A DNA stretch of 64,000 bases from Camellia lanceoleosa (GCA_025200525.1 CM045761.1:140494223-140558222), one strand, 5' to 3'. Shown: positions 44,193-58,160, counted from the first letter of the stretch. Made by a program: numbers and translations. Notes: generated from the sequence alone by a model not told the origin.

Positions 44193-47100
44193 CTACAGCA
44201 ATACTTCAGGATAAACAATATTTGTAGTAGAATCCAAATTATCTTTAGGGAGAAGAATACTTATACGATCAAAGGATGTACATCTAGACAACGCCACATA
44301 TAATTGCCCATGGCTAAACACTGGTATACGCAAATCAACCCCAACAAATTTCACAGATTGTCCTTGAGATTTATTAATGGTCAAGGCATATGCCAATCGG
44401 ACTGGAAATTGACGTCTTGTCATTTGGAAAGGCATTTCAAGAAGATGGTGTCAAAGAAATCCTTGGTATGAATGCCAAATTGCCAAACTTTTCTCCAGTT
44501 AAAATTTGAGCTTCAATTATGCGAGTGCCGCACCTAGTAACCATCAATCTTGTACCATTACATAGTCCATCTTTCGGTGCAATGTTTCTCAACAATATTA
44601 TTGGACAACCCACTTTCAACTCTAACTTAAAAGATGGCAACCCAGGAGGATCCAATGAATTTAAATATTCATTAGGATATCTATTTGTAATGGTAGGATC
44701 AATTTCATTATCGTCAGACATTTTATCTGCTGCAAGATAAGTATATAATCTCCCTGGAAAGATATTCAACGCAGTAGTATTAATGTCACTGACATCATCG
44801 TTACGCGCAGACAGAATTGTGCGTTCAGTTAAAAATGTTGGGGTTGACGTCTCTATCATATTCAATTGTGGATAAAGCAGAGAGAGTAATTCATTCAAAT
44901 CTTGACATTTGTGTATTGTTGATGGAAGGTTAACGATTTCTTGAGGATTGGTCCCAATCTAAAAAAGTGAAATCAATAAAAATGTAAGTGTAAACACAAT
45001 TTATTAATTTAAAATAATTTATATAATACAAAGTTAAAGTAGTGTTACCTCCATCAAGAAATTTGCAAAATTAGCATTTTCATGGCCTTCATGATTCAAG
45101 CGCATATTCAAATCCAAAGTCAAGATATATATATGCTTCCATAGAACAGAGTGTCTTAATGATGCATTCACAATTTGCTCACGAACTCCTTTGGGTATAA
45201 TCGGTAAGATTTGTAAAGTCTCCTCCAAGAACAACAAGAATACCCCCAAATGGCTTTTCACTATCACAAATATCCCTCAATGTACGATCAACCGCCTCAA
45301 CACAATGTCTATGTTGCATAGGAACTTCATCCCAAATTATGAGTCTTTGTTTCTCTAAATAACTCAAATTTGTAATGATTGTTTGCTAAACCCACAAAGT
45401 GAATTTTCCAATACATCTAACGGAATGGAAAATGTTGAATGTCTTGATCGACCTCCTACCAAGAATGATGATGCAATTCCGCATGAAGCCACAAGAATAA
45501 CGATATGCCCAAGGCTACGACATTTTAATGCAATCGTATTGTATAGAAATGTTTTCCCTGTTCCTGCACCCCCATTCAGAAAGAAAACAGTTCCTTTATT
45601 TTGAAAAACTGAAGAAGTGATTGTATTATAAGCATTCCGCTGTCCATTATTGAGACAATCAATAGTAATTTGTGGATCTGCATGTTGTGCCTCACTCTGC
45701 AGTTGTTGATGTTCAACTATCAATCGATTACCAACTACTGCACTCCAATTTGTAGTAGGTTGTGGCATGGGTGGGAAGTCAATTAAACTTTTGCCTGATT
45801 CATGAAGCATTTGATTCAAAAGATGGAGACCATAATCTTCAATTTGAGCCTCGCTTGGTTTAGAAATGACAAACAATGTACAAATCTTATGTGCAAGATC
45901 ATCACATATATCGTTGAAAATTGATTCCATAATGCACATGGATTTAGTGGAGAACACCGGGTGAGAATAATACTAAACAATCTCCTCAATTGATATCCGC
46001 TTTTATGTATGACCTCTTTCAAGCATTGTATCCATTCTTCATCATCTTCTAAAAGCCCCTTGCAACACATGCTAATTTAAATGTATCATGCACAACATTA
46101 TCGATCGCGTAAAAGAAAAACGACTTTGGTCCTTTGACAACGGTTAGTAACAAACGTAGATAAAATCTTTCACCACAATTAGGGCTAGCAAAGTACATTC
46201 TACCAATTGCATATTCCCTTTCTCTTGATTTCCATCTCTTTTCTGACTTGAGCCAAACAAAATGTTGTGGAAATTCTTGATAAGTGAATGGACATTCATC
46301 TTCACCGGCAAAGACAATATGCAAAGAAACCAGTAAGAGTTGACATTTGTTGACCAGCTCTAGATTGAATCGTTTGTAATGACTCTTCTGGGTTAAAAAC
46401 AACACGATGCATTCTAGGTAAATGAACTGCCAATCGTACAACTGTTGGCATCTCTGCATACAAAGGATGACCAAATATTCGCCAAAGCTTCTAGAGGTCC
46501 AATATACCTTGCATCGAGATATTGTTGAATCTCATTTATCATTCCTAACACCATCGTTGTACAATCATAACCCTTATAAATGTACTTATGTATATACTTG
46601 ACACATCTCATTTCGGCACAAACTTCCACATTTATATGACAGTTGAAAAGTTTTAAAAGATATGCATTATATGATACGACATCTCTGTTATCAACTTCTT
46701 GCCCTCTCACAGTATGTACTTGACCATTATTGCGATGACGATAGATAGGGTATCCATCTTGATCCATAGTTGTTGTTTCTGTGAAAGTTCGAGGGTATCT
46801 CTTAGTTCATCTACCATTTTCCATACATGGTGCTAGCGGATTTCGAGCACCACATGGTCCATGTACCATACAACATTTGATAGTTTCAAAAAGCATAGGA
46901 TCATCTTTTGGGTGCGAAATTGCATGCACCAATTTGTCTACTTGAGCACATGTCCGAATTTTATGCGGACCCTTGAGAAATAAAAGTGCATGCATATGAG
47001 GGAGGCCTCGCTTTTGAAATTCAATTGTAAAAACATGTGCAACTTTATTTCCAAATACTTTATTTGTTTCTATCTCCTTCATCAAACATTTTCTTCAACT

Positions 47101-48624
47101 CAAAAACACGGGCAATTAAATCAGACGATCAATAGGTTTTTGATATGGTAATAATGTCAAGTAATTTCGCCAATTGGGATTTGGTCATGGTAAGAAAAAT
47201 ATCCGGTGTTGGTTGTATCGTGTGATAGCCATTGAATCTTGAAAGATTTCAAACATATGTCTAGGACTACCAAGAAATGAAGATGGCAAAACAAACCTTT
47301 GACCAATTTGTCCAGTCGCACATAACTGGATCCATATCGACAACTCTTGGTAAAGCTCAATCAAGTTTCCTTGATTAAGCTTGTAGTATGTCAATCGATT
47401 TTGCTTTCGAGCCAAGCATCTACCAAAAACTCTTGAAATAGTTTCCCACCTCTCAAAATTGTTGAATACTCTGTGGGTCGTTCAAACAAACGATAACTAT
47501 AAAAATTCATTTGAGTAAGTCGATCAGTTGAAGGTCGATCATACTGAACATTCCATAATTTCAACTCAGGTTCCCATCCAAGCTCACCATATGGAAATAA
47601 TAGAACATAATGTAATGGCAAGTATGCTGGGTGACATTCATTAATTTGCATCAACTCATTATTTCCTCGGAAATGTAAAATAATATCTCTCATTCCACTT
47701 ACCTCTGTTCCATCACCTGGTATTACAATTGCAATCTCATCTGTAGTTGGTAGGTTATACCGACGTCGATCAGTTGTTGAACTGTAATGAAGATGAGCAG
47801 GTAGATTGTGTCCTGCCGAGTCTAATTGATGTAAAATGGCATGAGCCTGGCGATATTTATCTACAAATGCATTGACTTGCAACAAACTATCCTGAATAGT
47901 TTTGAGAACATCCCTTCTCAAGTTAGGATTTCTACGATTACGAATTTCTAAAGCTGAATAAGGGTCATAGATATACAGCTGAGCATAACTCGCATCCTGC
48001 CCTGGTTGTGGTTGTAGTGATCCTGTTCGATGTCGCAATTCTCCATGAATTGTGAATGATGTAGGGCCCCTTCCACTGAGTACTCTAGGGTCCAATGTAG
48101 CACCAAGACTCGTAAAAGCATTGGCTGCATTGTACACTCGAGTATAACTTCGAAAGGATTTTGATTGATCATTATTCCCCTCATACAATGCCTGAAGTGG
48201 TGGAGGGGGTGTAGTAAGTAAAGGTAGCCTAATCTTTCCTTCCAAACAGCAAGTTCCGAATAAGGGACGCTTTATAGATGATTTTGTCAATTTTTCATCC
48301 ATCCAATGTAAGGCTGAACAATAAGGACATGATACATCCATCTTGCCAAGATAATGGCGGCAAGAATCTTTGTGTGCCCGGGCATCAATTGATATACTCG
48401 TAGGCAAATCTTCTAATTCATAATCAGTACATAGATCTTGTTGAAGAAATCGATTTATAGAAGTAGACCTACGAATATTTGTGTATAAATAAGATTTTGT
48501 AAAACAAAACGGTATGAGTAAAAGTATGTATTTCAATATTAGACACAGTAGTTTACCGATTCCTTTGTGAAGTTGAAGATGTGCTTGGCATAGAAAACGA
48601 ACATGTAGAATGCTGGGTAACCAT
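44193..48624 (-). pseudogene. Helitron H1 RepHel replicase-helicase, frameshifted
   Basis: The start is ATG 48624 (MVTQHSTCSFS) in a short exon ending at 48557; a GT-AG intron (48469-48556) leads to the main body. Zinc-finger-like cysteines (CPYCSALHWMDEK) and a Helitron N-terminal region follow. The Rep nuclease shows its HUH motif in GLPHMHALLFL (46990-46998) and paired tyrosines in KYIHKYIYKGYD (about 46582-46596). The PIF1-type helicase shows Walker [12 protein letters not shown] (about 45560), IIWDEVP, LGGDF and C-terminal [10 protein letters not shown] and YVALSRC. An intron near 44959-45049 fits GT-AG. At least eight frame changes interrupt it, many at CAG/CTG sites where copy H2 differs, so some may be artefacts. 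The protein would nick, peel off and circularise the element. Confidence 0.85.
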
Positions 48625-48707
48625 TGTTCGTTTTTGTGCTGACTGAGAATCTTCAGTTATTGTTTCCCACTCCAAGTAAGTGCGATCGCGACTGAGAATC
48701 TTCAGTT

Positions 48708-50347
48708 ACTGTAATAAATATATATATATATATATTCTAATAAAATGTTTAAAATTTAATTCATTCAAAATTATTTTTCTTTACATTTAAAATAAATTTT
48801 ACATTATTATTTAATTGTCACAGTTCATATGTTAGTTACTGAATAATAAGAAATAGACAAAAAAATAAAAATAAAAGATTACTCACAAGAAAGGGAAAGG
48901 CGGGACAATGGAAAAGATGAAAGATGAAAAGGGAGGAGAGAGGGTTGCTCATTGTAAGAGAGAGAGAGAGAGAGGGTTGAGTGTAGTGGGCTTGGGCAAG
49001 ATCGACAATAACTCAAAAGAATTTTGTGAAAACTTCAAAACAAAACAGGTTTTGGATTTTGGGTTGTTCAAAATGGGGTTTTGAAATGAATTTTATGAAA
49101 ATTCTAAACTAAACATGTTTTGAGTTTTGGGTTTTGAAAAATCGAATGCAAAACTCAACCAAATGCACTCGAAGGCACAAAGAAAAGTGGCTATCTTGTG
49201 AAGAAACTAGGAAGTTACTTGTGCAAATTATATGATGTTTTCAATTTGCATGGTGGGAGCGACCCTAGTCTTGGAAAAAAAATGTTGAATATAACCATGA
49301 TAAAAATAATATAGTATTACTATTTAATAATAATAATTATTATTTGTATTATATATTTATATAATAAGGTAGGAGGGTTTTTGAATTTTGTCTAATGTGG
49401 CAAATTTGTTGTATGTGTCATTTGCTATCAATGGCTGAGAAATATGGTGGAAGATTCAACGGTTTAGATTTGCTTCACCTAGAAAAATTCCCGCCCACTG
49501 CTCCTCTCACTATCCCACTCCTAATCTCTCTCACCTCTGGCCCCAGACCTCCTCTCTTTAGTACTTCCTTCCTCTAAGATCTACTTTTCCTCCCTCCTAA
49601 CCTCTCTTCCACTGCAGCTCACCTACGTCCTTCCCAACTCCAACCGCTGCAAGCCTTCTCCTTCATTTCAACACTGCACCACCCATCCCCGATCATCGTA
49701 GTTTTCTACTCCGACTGATTGTAGGCACACCACCCATCTTCAATCGCCATAAGGGCTTTGTTCTCACTCTTCAAGTTAGATTTTGAAGAAGGTTAGTTTA
49801 GACAACAATGATGACATAGACCTTTTTTTCTTTTTTTTTATTCAGAAAATGGAAGAAAGAAAGGAGACAAAAATGTGAAAGTGAGGGAAATGTGCATGAG
49901 GCAAATGTAGAGTGAGGTGTGATTGTGAAGAGCATTTGGAGAGGAATTTGAATGTACTGCCCTTTTTACTTACTAGAAAGAAGATAAGTAAATTTTTTTT
50001 TTTTGTAAATTAGTGTTAAGCATGAGATCTTTCAAATTATTTTAGCTACCAAAAATGGTTAAGATCTATCTCACTGAAGTCAAATATATCTTGTGCAGCT
50101 CGGTTGCCATTGTTCACTCCAGCAGCTCGGTTCACTCCGATCGTCAAGTATCGAAAGGTTTCATCATTTTACCTTATTTTGATTTTTTATTGAGGTATGT
50201 GTTTGGGTTTGTATTCAAGAAATTGATGGGTTTGGATTTGTGTTTGTGTTTCTAAGATTTGTTTTTCTAAACCTTAAATTGATGTGTTTCCAAGAATTTT
50301 TGTTTGTGTTCTATTTCTAACCTTAAATTGATTTGTGTTTACGGTTT

Positions 50348-50418
<71 letters not shown>

Positions 50419-50790
50419 TTTGTGTTCTGTTTTGTTTTGGTTCTAGGTTTGCGTTTCTAAGATTTTTATATGTAGCTTTCAACTAATCCTTTTGTTATTT
50501 TTCTTTGTTTATATGACTTCAATTCCTAGTTTTATCCTTGTGATATCACTGTTTGTAGAGTTTTGTTAGTTGTTCATATGTTTTTATTGCCCTTAACATT
50601 ATATTCATAAGTCAGTAGAGTTTTGTTAGTTTTATTTATAGATTTATTTATTTTTGTTGTTGTTGTTGTTGTTGTTGAAATCTATATAAAATTAAGATGA
50701 ATCTTCCTTTCAAATTCTGCAAACCCTTCAAACCCTTCAACTCCTTTATCTATGTTGGACACACCCGCCTTTTATTGTTATATATATATA
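48708..50790. repeat. Block A2 of the Helitron tandem array
   Basis: Second copy of the A block, joined directly to the 5' side of H1 and the 3' side of H2. It carries the same landmarks as A1; its (ATT)n tract is 50350-50419 and its 66-residue ORF starts at 50055. Confidence 0.9.
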
Positions 50791-53700
50791 CTAGCGTATG
50801 CCCGTGCCTAAAGGCACGGTGTAAAAAATTTTAAGATTAAAATGCAATTATAATCTATACCTATTATGTTGAAATTTATAAAGTTTGTGTCATGTTTTGA
50901 TCAGGATATTGAAAAAATATAAAAGAAATATTTTTCTTCTTAAAGAACTTATAACAATTTTGCTTGTATTACACGTTCTACAAAACTCAAATAAAATAAC
51001 AACTCTCCCTAATCTTAATGCAAATTAAAAAACAAACATATAAGATTTAAAGTTATATTGCATATCAAAATATAAAAGGCAGTAAAAAAAAGTGTAAACA
51101 CTAAATAAAAAACAGAAATAAAGTTAGGCTATCATACACCAAAAGAGTAGGTTAAAACTTTACAAAAAGTGGGTTAAAGCTTTACAAAAGATGTATGCTT
51201 TACAAAAGATGTGTCAATAACATGTCTTCAAATATCGTTTGCCCAAACTTCCTCCTCATTACTTTCCAAAAGTCTTTGTATCAACTTTTATGTATCCCCA
51301 ATGAGGAATATGCACAACAACTGTAATTTGTGGAAACAAAAAAATATAGATTAGTACATTTGTTAAAAATATACATGTCAAAATACTTTGATTGAAATTA
51401 CCTTATTACATCCCCATCGAAGCAAGGTAGTCGATTTCTCCTTTTAAGCTCCATAGATTTTTCGGTCCAATCCTACAAAAGTTCAAATTTCAAATTATTA
51501 TTAAATTGATTTTTTTTTAAAAAAAATTATATAATCAACAGAAATAAATCAACATGGATACCTTTTAAAAAAACGTCAATTAATCCAAGATAGAATACTA
51601 CAAAGAATACTTCAGATAAACAATATTTGTAGTAGAATCCAAATTATCTTTAGGAGAAGAATACTTATACGATCAAAGGATGTACATCTAGACAACGCCA
51701 CATATAATTGCCCATGGCTAAACAACGGTATCATAAATCAACCCCAACAAATTTCTGATTGTCCTTGAGATTTATTAATGGTCAAGGCATATGCCAATCG
51801 GACTGGAAATTGACGTCTTGTCATTTGGAAAGGCATTTCTGAAGAAGATGGTGTCAAAGAAATCCTTGGTATGAATGCCAAATTGCCAAACTTTTCTCCA
51901 GTTAAAATTTGAGCTTCAATTATGCGAGTGCCGCACCTAGTAACCATCAATCTTGTACCATTACATAGTCCATCTTTCGGTGCAATGTTTCTCAACAATA
52001 TTATAGGACAACCCACTTTCAACTCTAACTTAAAAGATGGCAACCCAGGAGGATCCAATGAATTTAAATATTCATTAGGATATCTATTTGTAATGGTAGG
52101 ATCAATTTCATTATCGTCAGACATTTTATCTGCTGCAAGATAAGTATATAATCTCCCTGGAAAGATATTCAACGCAGTAGTATTAATGTCACTGACATCA
52201 TCGTTACGCGCAGACAGAATTGTGCGTTCAGTTAAAAATGTTGGGGTTGACGTCTCTATCATATTCAATTGTGGATAAACTGTAGAGAGTAATTCATTCA
52301 AATCTTGACATTTGTGTATTGTTGATGGAAGGTTAACGATTTCTTGAGGATTGGTCCCAATCTAAAAAAAAGTGAAATCAATAAAAATGTAAGTGTAAAC
52401 ACAATTTATTAATTTAAAATAATTTATATAATACAGGTTAAAGTAGTGTTACCTCCATCAAGAAATTTGCAAAATTAGCATTTTCATGGCCTTCATGATT
52501 CAAGCGCATATTCAAATCCAAAGTCAAGATATATATATGCTTCCATAGAACAGAGTGTCTTAATGATGCATTCACAATTTGCTCACGAACTCCTTTGGGT
52601 ATAACTGGTAAGATTTGTCGAAAGTCTCCTCCAAGAACAACAGTAATACCCCCAAATGGCTTTTCACTATCACAAATATCCTCAATGTACGATCAACCGC
52701 CTCAACACAATGTCTATGTTGCATAGAACTTCATCCCAAATTATGAGTTTTGTTTCTCTAAATAACTCAGCTTGTAATGATTGTTTGCTAAACCCACAAA
52801 GTGAATTTTCCAATACATCTAACGGAATGGAAAATGTTGAATGTGCAGTGCGACCTCCTACCAGTAACAGTGATGCAATTCCAGACGAAGCTACAGTAAC
52901 AACGATATGCCCAAGGCTACGACATTTTAATGCAATCGTATTGTATAGAAATGTTTTCCCTGTTCCTGCACCCCCATTCAGAAAGAAAACAGTTCCTTTA
53001 TTTTGAAAAACTGAAGAAGTGATTGTATTATAAGCATTCCGCTGTCCATTATTGAGACAATCAATAGTAATTTGTGGATCTGCATGTTGTGCCTCACTCT
53101 GCAGTTGTTGATGTTCAACTATCAATCGATTACCAACTACTGCACTCCAATTTGCAGTAGGTTGTGGCATGGGTGGGAAGTCAATTAAACTTTTGCCTGA
53201 TTCATGAAGCATTTGATTCAAAAGATGGAGACCATAATCTTCAATTTGAGCCTCAGTTGGTTTAGAAATGACAAACAATGTACAAATCTTATGTGCAAGA
53301 TCATCACATATATGCGTTGAAAATTGATTCCATAATGCACATGGATTTAGTGGAGAACACTGGGTGAGAATAATACTAAACAATCTCCTCAATTGATATC
53401 CAGTTTTTATGACCTTTCTTTCAAGCATTGTATCCATTCTTCATCATCTTCTAAAAGCCCCTTGCAACACATGCTAATTTAAATGTATCATGCACAACAT
53501 TATCGACCGATCGTAAGAAGACTTAAACGACTTTGGTCCTTTGACAACGGTTAGTAACAAACGTAGATAAAATCTTTCACCACAATTAGGGCTAGCAAAG
53601 TACATTCTACCAATTGCATATCCCCTTTCTCTTGATTTCCATCTCTTTTCTGACTTGAGCCAAACAAAATGTTGTGGAAATTCTTGATAAGTGAATGGAC

Positions 53701-56107
53701 ATTCATCTTCACTGGCAGCACAATATGCAAAGAAGCCAGTAAGAGTTGACATTTGTTGACCAGCTCTAGATTGAATCGCTTTGTAATGACTCTTCGGGTT
53801 AAAAACAACACGATGCATTCTGTAAATGAAGTGCCAATCGCATAATCAAGGCATCTCTGCATGCAAAGGATGACCAAATATTCGCCAAGCAGCTTCTGGA
53901 GGTCCAATATACCTTGCATCGAGATATTGTTGAATCTCATTTATCATTCCTAACACCATCGTTGTACGATCATAACCCTTATAAATGTACTTATGTATAT
54001 ACTTGACACATCTCATTCCGGCACAAACTTCCACATTTATATGACAGGTTGAAAAGTTTTGAAAGATATGCATTGTATGATGCGACATCCTGTTATCAAC
54101 TTCTTCCCCTCTCACAGAATGTACTTGACTATTATTGGTACGACGATAGATAGGGTATCCATCTTGATCCATAGTTGTTGTTTCTGTGAAAGCTCGAGGG
54201 TATCTCTTAGTGCATCTACCATTTTCCATACATGGTGCTTGCGGATTTCGAGCACCACATGGTCCATGTACCATACAACATTTGATAGTTTCAAAAAGCA
54301 TAGGATCATCTTTTGGGTCTGGAAAATTCTGCATAGACCAATTTGTCTACTTGAGCACATGTCCGAATTTTGTCTGGACCCTTGAGAAATAAAAGTGCAT
54401 GCATATGAGGGAGGCCTCGCTTTTGAAATTCAATTGTAAAAACATGTGCAACTTTATTTCCAAATACTTTATTTGTTTCTATCTCCTTCATCAAACATTT
54501 TCTCTTCAACTCAAAAACACGGGCAATTAAATCAGGACGATCAATAGGTTTTTGATATGGTAATAATGCTGAAGTAATTTCTGGCCAATTGGGATTTGCA
54601 GTCATGGTAAGAAAAATATCTGGGTGTTGGTTGTATCGTGTGATAGCCATTGAATCTTGAAAGATTTCAAACATATGTCTAGGACTACCAATAAATGAAG
54701 ATGGCAAAACAAACCTTTGACCAATTTGTCCAGTCGCACATAACTGGATCCATATCGACAACTCTTGGTAAAGCTCACCAAGTTTCCTTGATTAAGCTTG
54801 TAGTATGTCAATCGATTTTGCTCGATTCGACCCAAGCATCTACCAAAAACTCTTGAAATAGTTTCCCACCTCTCAAAATTGTTGAATACTCGTGGTCGTT
54901 CAAACAAACGATAACTATAAAAATTCATTTGAGTAAGTCGATCGCTTGAAGGTCGATCATCTTGAACATTCCATAATTTCAACTCGAGGTTCCCATCCAA
55001 GCTCACCATATGGAAATAATAGAACATAATGTAATGGCAAGTATCTTTGGGTGACATTCATTAATTTGCATCAACTCATTATTTCTGAAATGTAAAATAA
55101 TATCTCTCATTCCACTTACCTGCTCCATCACCGTATTACAATTGCAATCTCATCTGTAGTTGGTAGGTTATACCGACGCGTCGATCGATTGTTGAACTGT
55201 AATGAAGATGAGCAGTAGATTGTGTCTGCCGAGTCTAATTGATGTAAAATGGCATGAGCTGGCGATATTTATCTACAAATGCATTGACTTGCAACAAACT
55301 ATCTGAATAGTTTTGAGAACATCCCTTCTCAAGTTAGGATTTCTACGATTTAATTTCTAAAGTCAATAAGGGTCATAGATATACTGGTGAGCATAACTCG
55401 CATCCTCGCCTACGGTTGTGGTTGTAGTGATCCTGCTCGATGTCGCAATTCTCCATGAATTGTGAATGATGTAGGGCCCTTCCATCGAGTACTCTAGGGT
55501 CCAATGTAGCACCAAGACTCGTAAAAGCATTGGTGCATTGTACACTCGAGTATAACCGAAAGGATTTTGATTGATCATTATTCCCTCATACAATGCCCGA
55601 AGTGGTGGAGGGGTGTAGTAAAGGTAGCCTAATCTTTCCTTCCAAACAAAGAAGTTCGAATAAGGACGCTTTATAGATGATTTTGTCAATTTTTCATCCA
55701 TCCAATGTAAGGTGAACAATAAGGACATGATACATCCATCTTGCCAAGATAATGGCGGCAAGAATCTTTGTGTGCCCGCATCAATTGATATACTCGTGAG
55801 GCAAATCTTCTAATTCATAATCGTTAAGACATAGATCTTGTTGAAGAAATCGATTTATAGAAGTAGACCTACGAATATTTGTGTATAAATAAGATTTTGT
55901 AAAACAAAACGGTATGAGTAAAAGTATGTATTTCAATATTAGACACAGTAGTTTACCGATTCCTTTGTGAAGTTGAAGATGTGCTTGGCATAGAAAACGA
56001 ACATGTAGAATGCTGGGTAACCATTGTTCGTTTTTGTGCTGACTGAGAATCTTCAGTTATTGTTTCCCACTCCAAGTGAGTGCGATCGCGACTGAGAATC
56101 TTCAGTT
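50791..56107 (-). mobile_element. Helitron H2, second tandem copy
   Basis: The 3' end is CTAG at 50791-50794 with the same CCGTGCC/GGCACGG hairpin, and the same junction sequence lies at the 5' side (56107). It is collinear with H1 throughout; differences are mostly short indels and scrambled bases at CAG/CTG triplets, plus extra deletions in the Rep N-terminal part (55080-55800). Confidence 0.87.
51598..56024 (-). pseudogene. Helitron H2 RepHel replicase-helicase, frameshifted
   Basis: Same gene as in H1, with ATG at 56024. The HUH motif GLPHMHALLFL lies in frame 54306-54761, the paired tyrosines KYIHKYIYKGYD in 53846-54334, and Walker [12 protein letters not shown] with the helicase phrase [12 protein letters not shown] in 52682-53437, followed by LIIWDE. 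H2 keeps GRTAHS, the canonical PIF1 form, where H1 reads GRSRHS. Conversely H1 keeps the C-terminal [23 protein letters not shown] region (in its 44193-44435 frame), which is broken here after NKSQGQS. The N-terminal part is more damaged than in H1. Confidence 0.83.
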
Positions 56108-56348
56108 ACTGTAATAAATATATATATATTCTAATAAAATGTTTAAAATTTAATTCATTCAAAATTATTTTTCTTTACATTTAAAATAAATTTTACATTA
56201 TTATTTAATTGTCACAGTTCATATGTTAGTTACTGAATAATAAGAAATAGACAAAAAAATAAAAATAAAAGATTACTCACAAGAAAGGGAAAGGCGGGAC
56301 AATGGAAAAGATGAAAGATGAAAAGGGAGGAGAGAGAGAGGGTTGCTC

Positions 56349-56385
<37 letters not shown>

Positions 56386-57760
56386 TGAGTGTAGTGGGCT
56401 TGGGCAGTACTGACAATAACTCAAAAGAATTTTGTGAAAACTTCAAAACAAAACAGGTTTTGGATTTTGGGTTGTTCGAAATGGGGTTTTGAAATGAATT
56501 TTATGAAAATTCTAAACTAAACATGTTTTGAGTTTTGGGTTTTGAAAAATCGAATGCAAAACTCAACCAAATGCACTCGAAGGCACAAAGAAAAGTGGCT
56601 ATCTTGTGAAGAAACTAGGAAGTTACTTGTGCAAATTATATGATGTTTTCAATTTGCATGGTGGGAGCGACCCTAGTCTTGGAAAAAAAATGTTGAATAT
56701 AACCATGATAAAAATAATATAGTATTACTATTTAATAATAATAATTATTATTTGTATTATATATTTATATAATAAGGTAGGAGGGTTTTTGAATTTTGTC
56801 TAATGTGGCAAATTTGTTGTTTGTGTCATTTGCTATCAATGGTTGAGTAATATGGTGGAAGATTCAATGTTTTAGTTTTGTTTCACTTAGAAAAATTCCC
56901 GCCCACTGCTCCTCTCACTATCCCACTCCTAATCTCTCTCACCTCTGGCCCCAGACCTCCTCTCTTTAGTACTTCCTTCCTCTAAGATCTACTTTTCCTC
57001 CCTCCTAACCTCTCTTCCACTGCAGCTCACCTACGTCCTTCCCAACTCCAACCGCTGCAAGCCTTCTCCTTCATTTCAACACTGCACCACCCATCCCCGA
57101 TCATCGTAGTTTTCTACTCCGACTGATTGTAGGCACACCACCCATCTTCAATCGCCATAAGGGCTTTGTTCTCACTCTTCAAGTTAGATTTTGAAGAAGG
57201 TTAGTTTAGACAACAATGATGACATAGACCTTTTTTTCTTTTTTTTTATTCAGAAAATGGAAGAAAGAAAGGAGACAAAAGTGTGAAAGCAGAGGGAAAT
57301 GTGCAACAGAGGCAAATGTAGAGTGAGGTGTGATTGTGAAGAGCATTTGGAGAGGAATTTGAATGTACTGCCCTTTTTACTTACTAGAAAGAAGATAAGT
57401 AAATTTTTTTTTTTTGTAAATTAGTGTTAAGCATGAGATCTTTCAAATTATTTTAGCTACCAAAAATGGTTAAGATCTATCTCACTGAAGTCAAATATAT
57501 CTTGTGCAGCTCGGTTGCCATTGTTCACTCCAGCAGCTCGGTTCACTCCGATCGTCAAGTATCGAAAGGTTTCATCATTTTACCTTATTTTGATTTTTTA
57601 TTTAGGTATGTGTTTGGGTTTGTATTCAAGAAATTGATGGGTTTGGATTTGTGTTTGTGTTTCTAAGATTTGTTTTTCTAAACCTTAAATTGATGTGTTT
57701 CCAAGAATTTTTGTTTGTGTTCTATTTCTAACCTTAAATTGATTTGTGTTTCTGGGTTTT

Positions 57761-57795
<35 letters not shown>

Positions 57796-58160
57796 TGTGT
57801 TCTGTTTTGTTTTGGTTCTAGGTTTGCGTTTCTAAGATTTTTATATGTAGCTTTCAACTAATCCTTTTGTTATTTTTCTTTGTTTATATGACTTCAATTC
57901 CTAGTTTTATCCTTGTGATATCACTGTTTGTAGAGTTTTGTTAGTTGTTCATATGTTTTTATTGCCCTTAACATTATATTCATAAGTCAGTAGAGTTTTG
58001 TTAGTTTTATTTATAGATTTATTTATTTTTGTTGTTGTTGTTGAAATCTATATAAAATTAAGATGAATCTTCCTTTCAAATTCTGCAAACCCTTCAAACC
58101 CTTCAACTCCTTTATCTATGTTGGACACACCCGCCTTTTATTGTTATATATATATATATA
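56108..58160. repeat. Block A3, last copy of the array, without a following Helitron
   Basis: Third copy of the A block. It ends in TATATATATA and then runs into TTTTGTTGTTGTTGTAG, not into a Helitron CTAG end, so its right flank looks like the unoccupied site. The (ATT)n tract is short (57763-57796) and the 66-residue ORF starts at 57466. A few substitutions distinguish 56820-56890 from A1 and A2. Confidence 0.88.

Larger units (their letters stand above)
43385..48707 (-). mobile_element. Helitron H1 (autonomous type, RepHel)
   Basis: The 3' end reads CTAG at 43385-43388 followed by T on the minus strand, with a CCGTGCC-TTTA-GGCACGG hairpin (43396-43413) 7 bases inside it, the classical Helitron CTRR end. 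It encodes Rep and helicase on the minus strand. The 5' end is set by the array junction at 48707; the minus strand there reads AACTGAAGATTCTCAGTC, without a clean A/TC terminus, so the true 5' end may be slightly inside or lost. Length about 5.3 kb. Confidence 0.85.
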
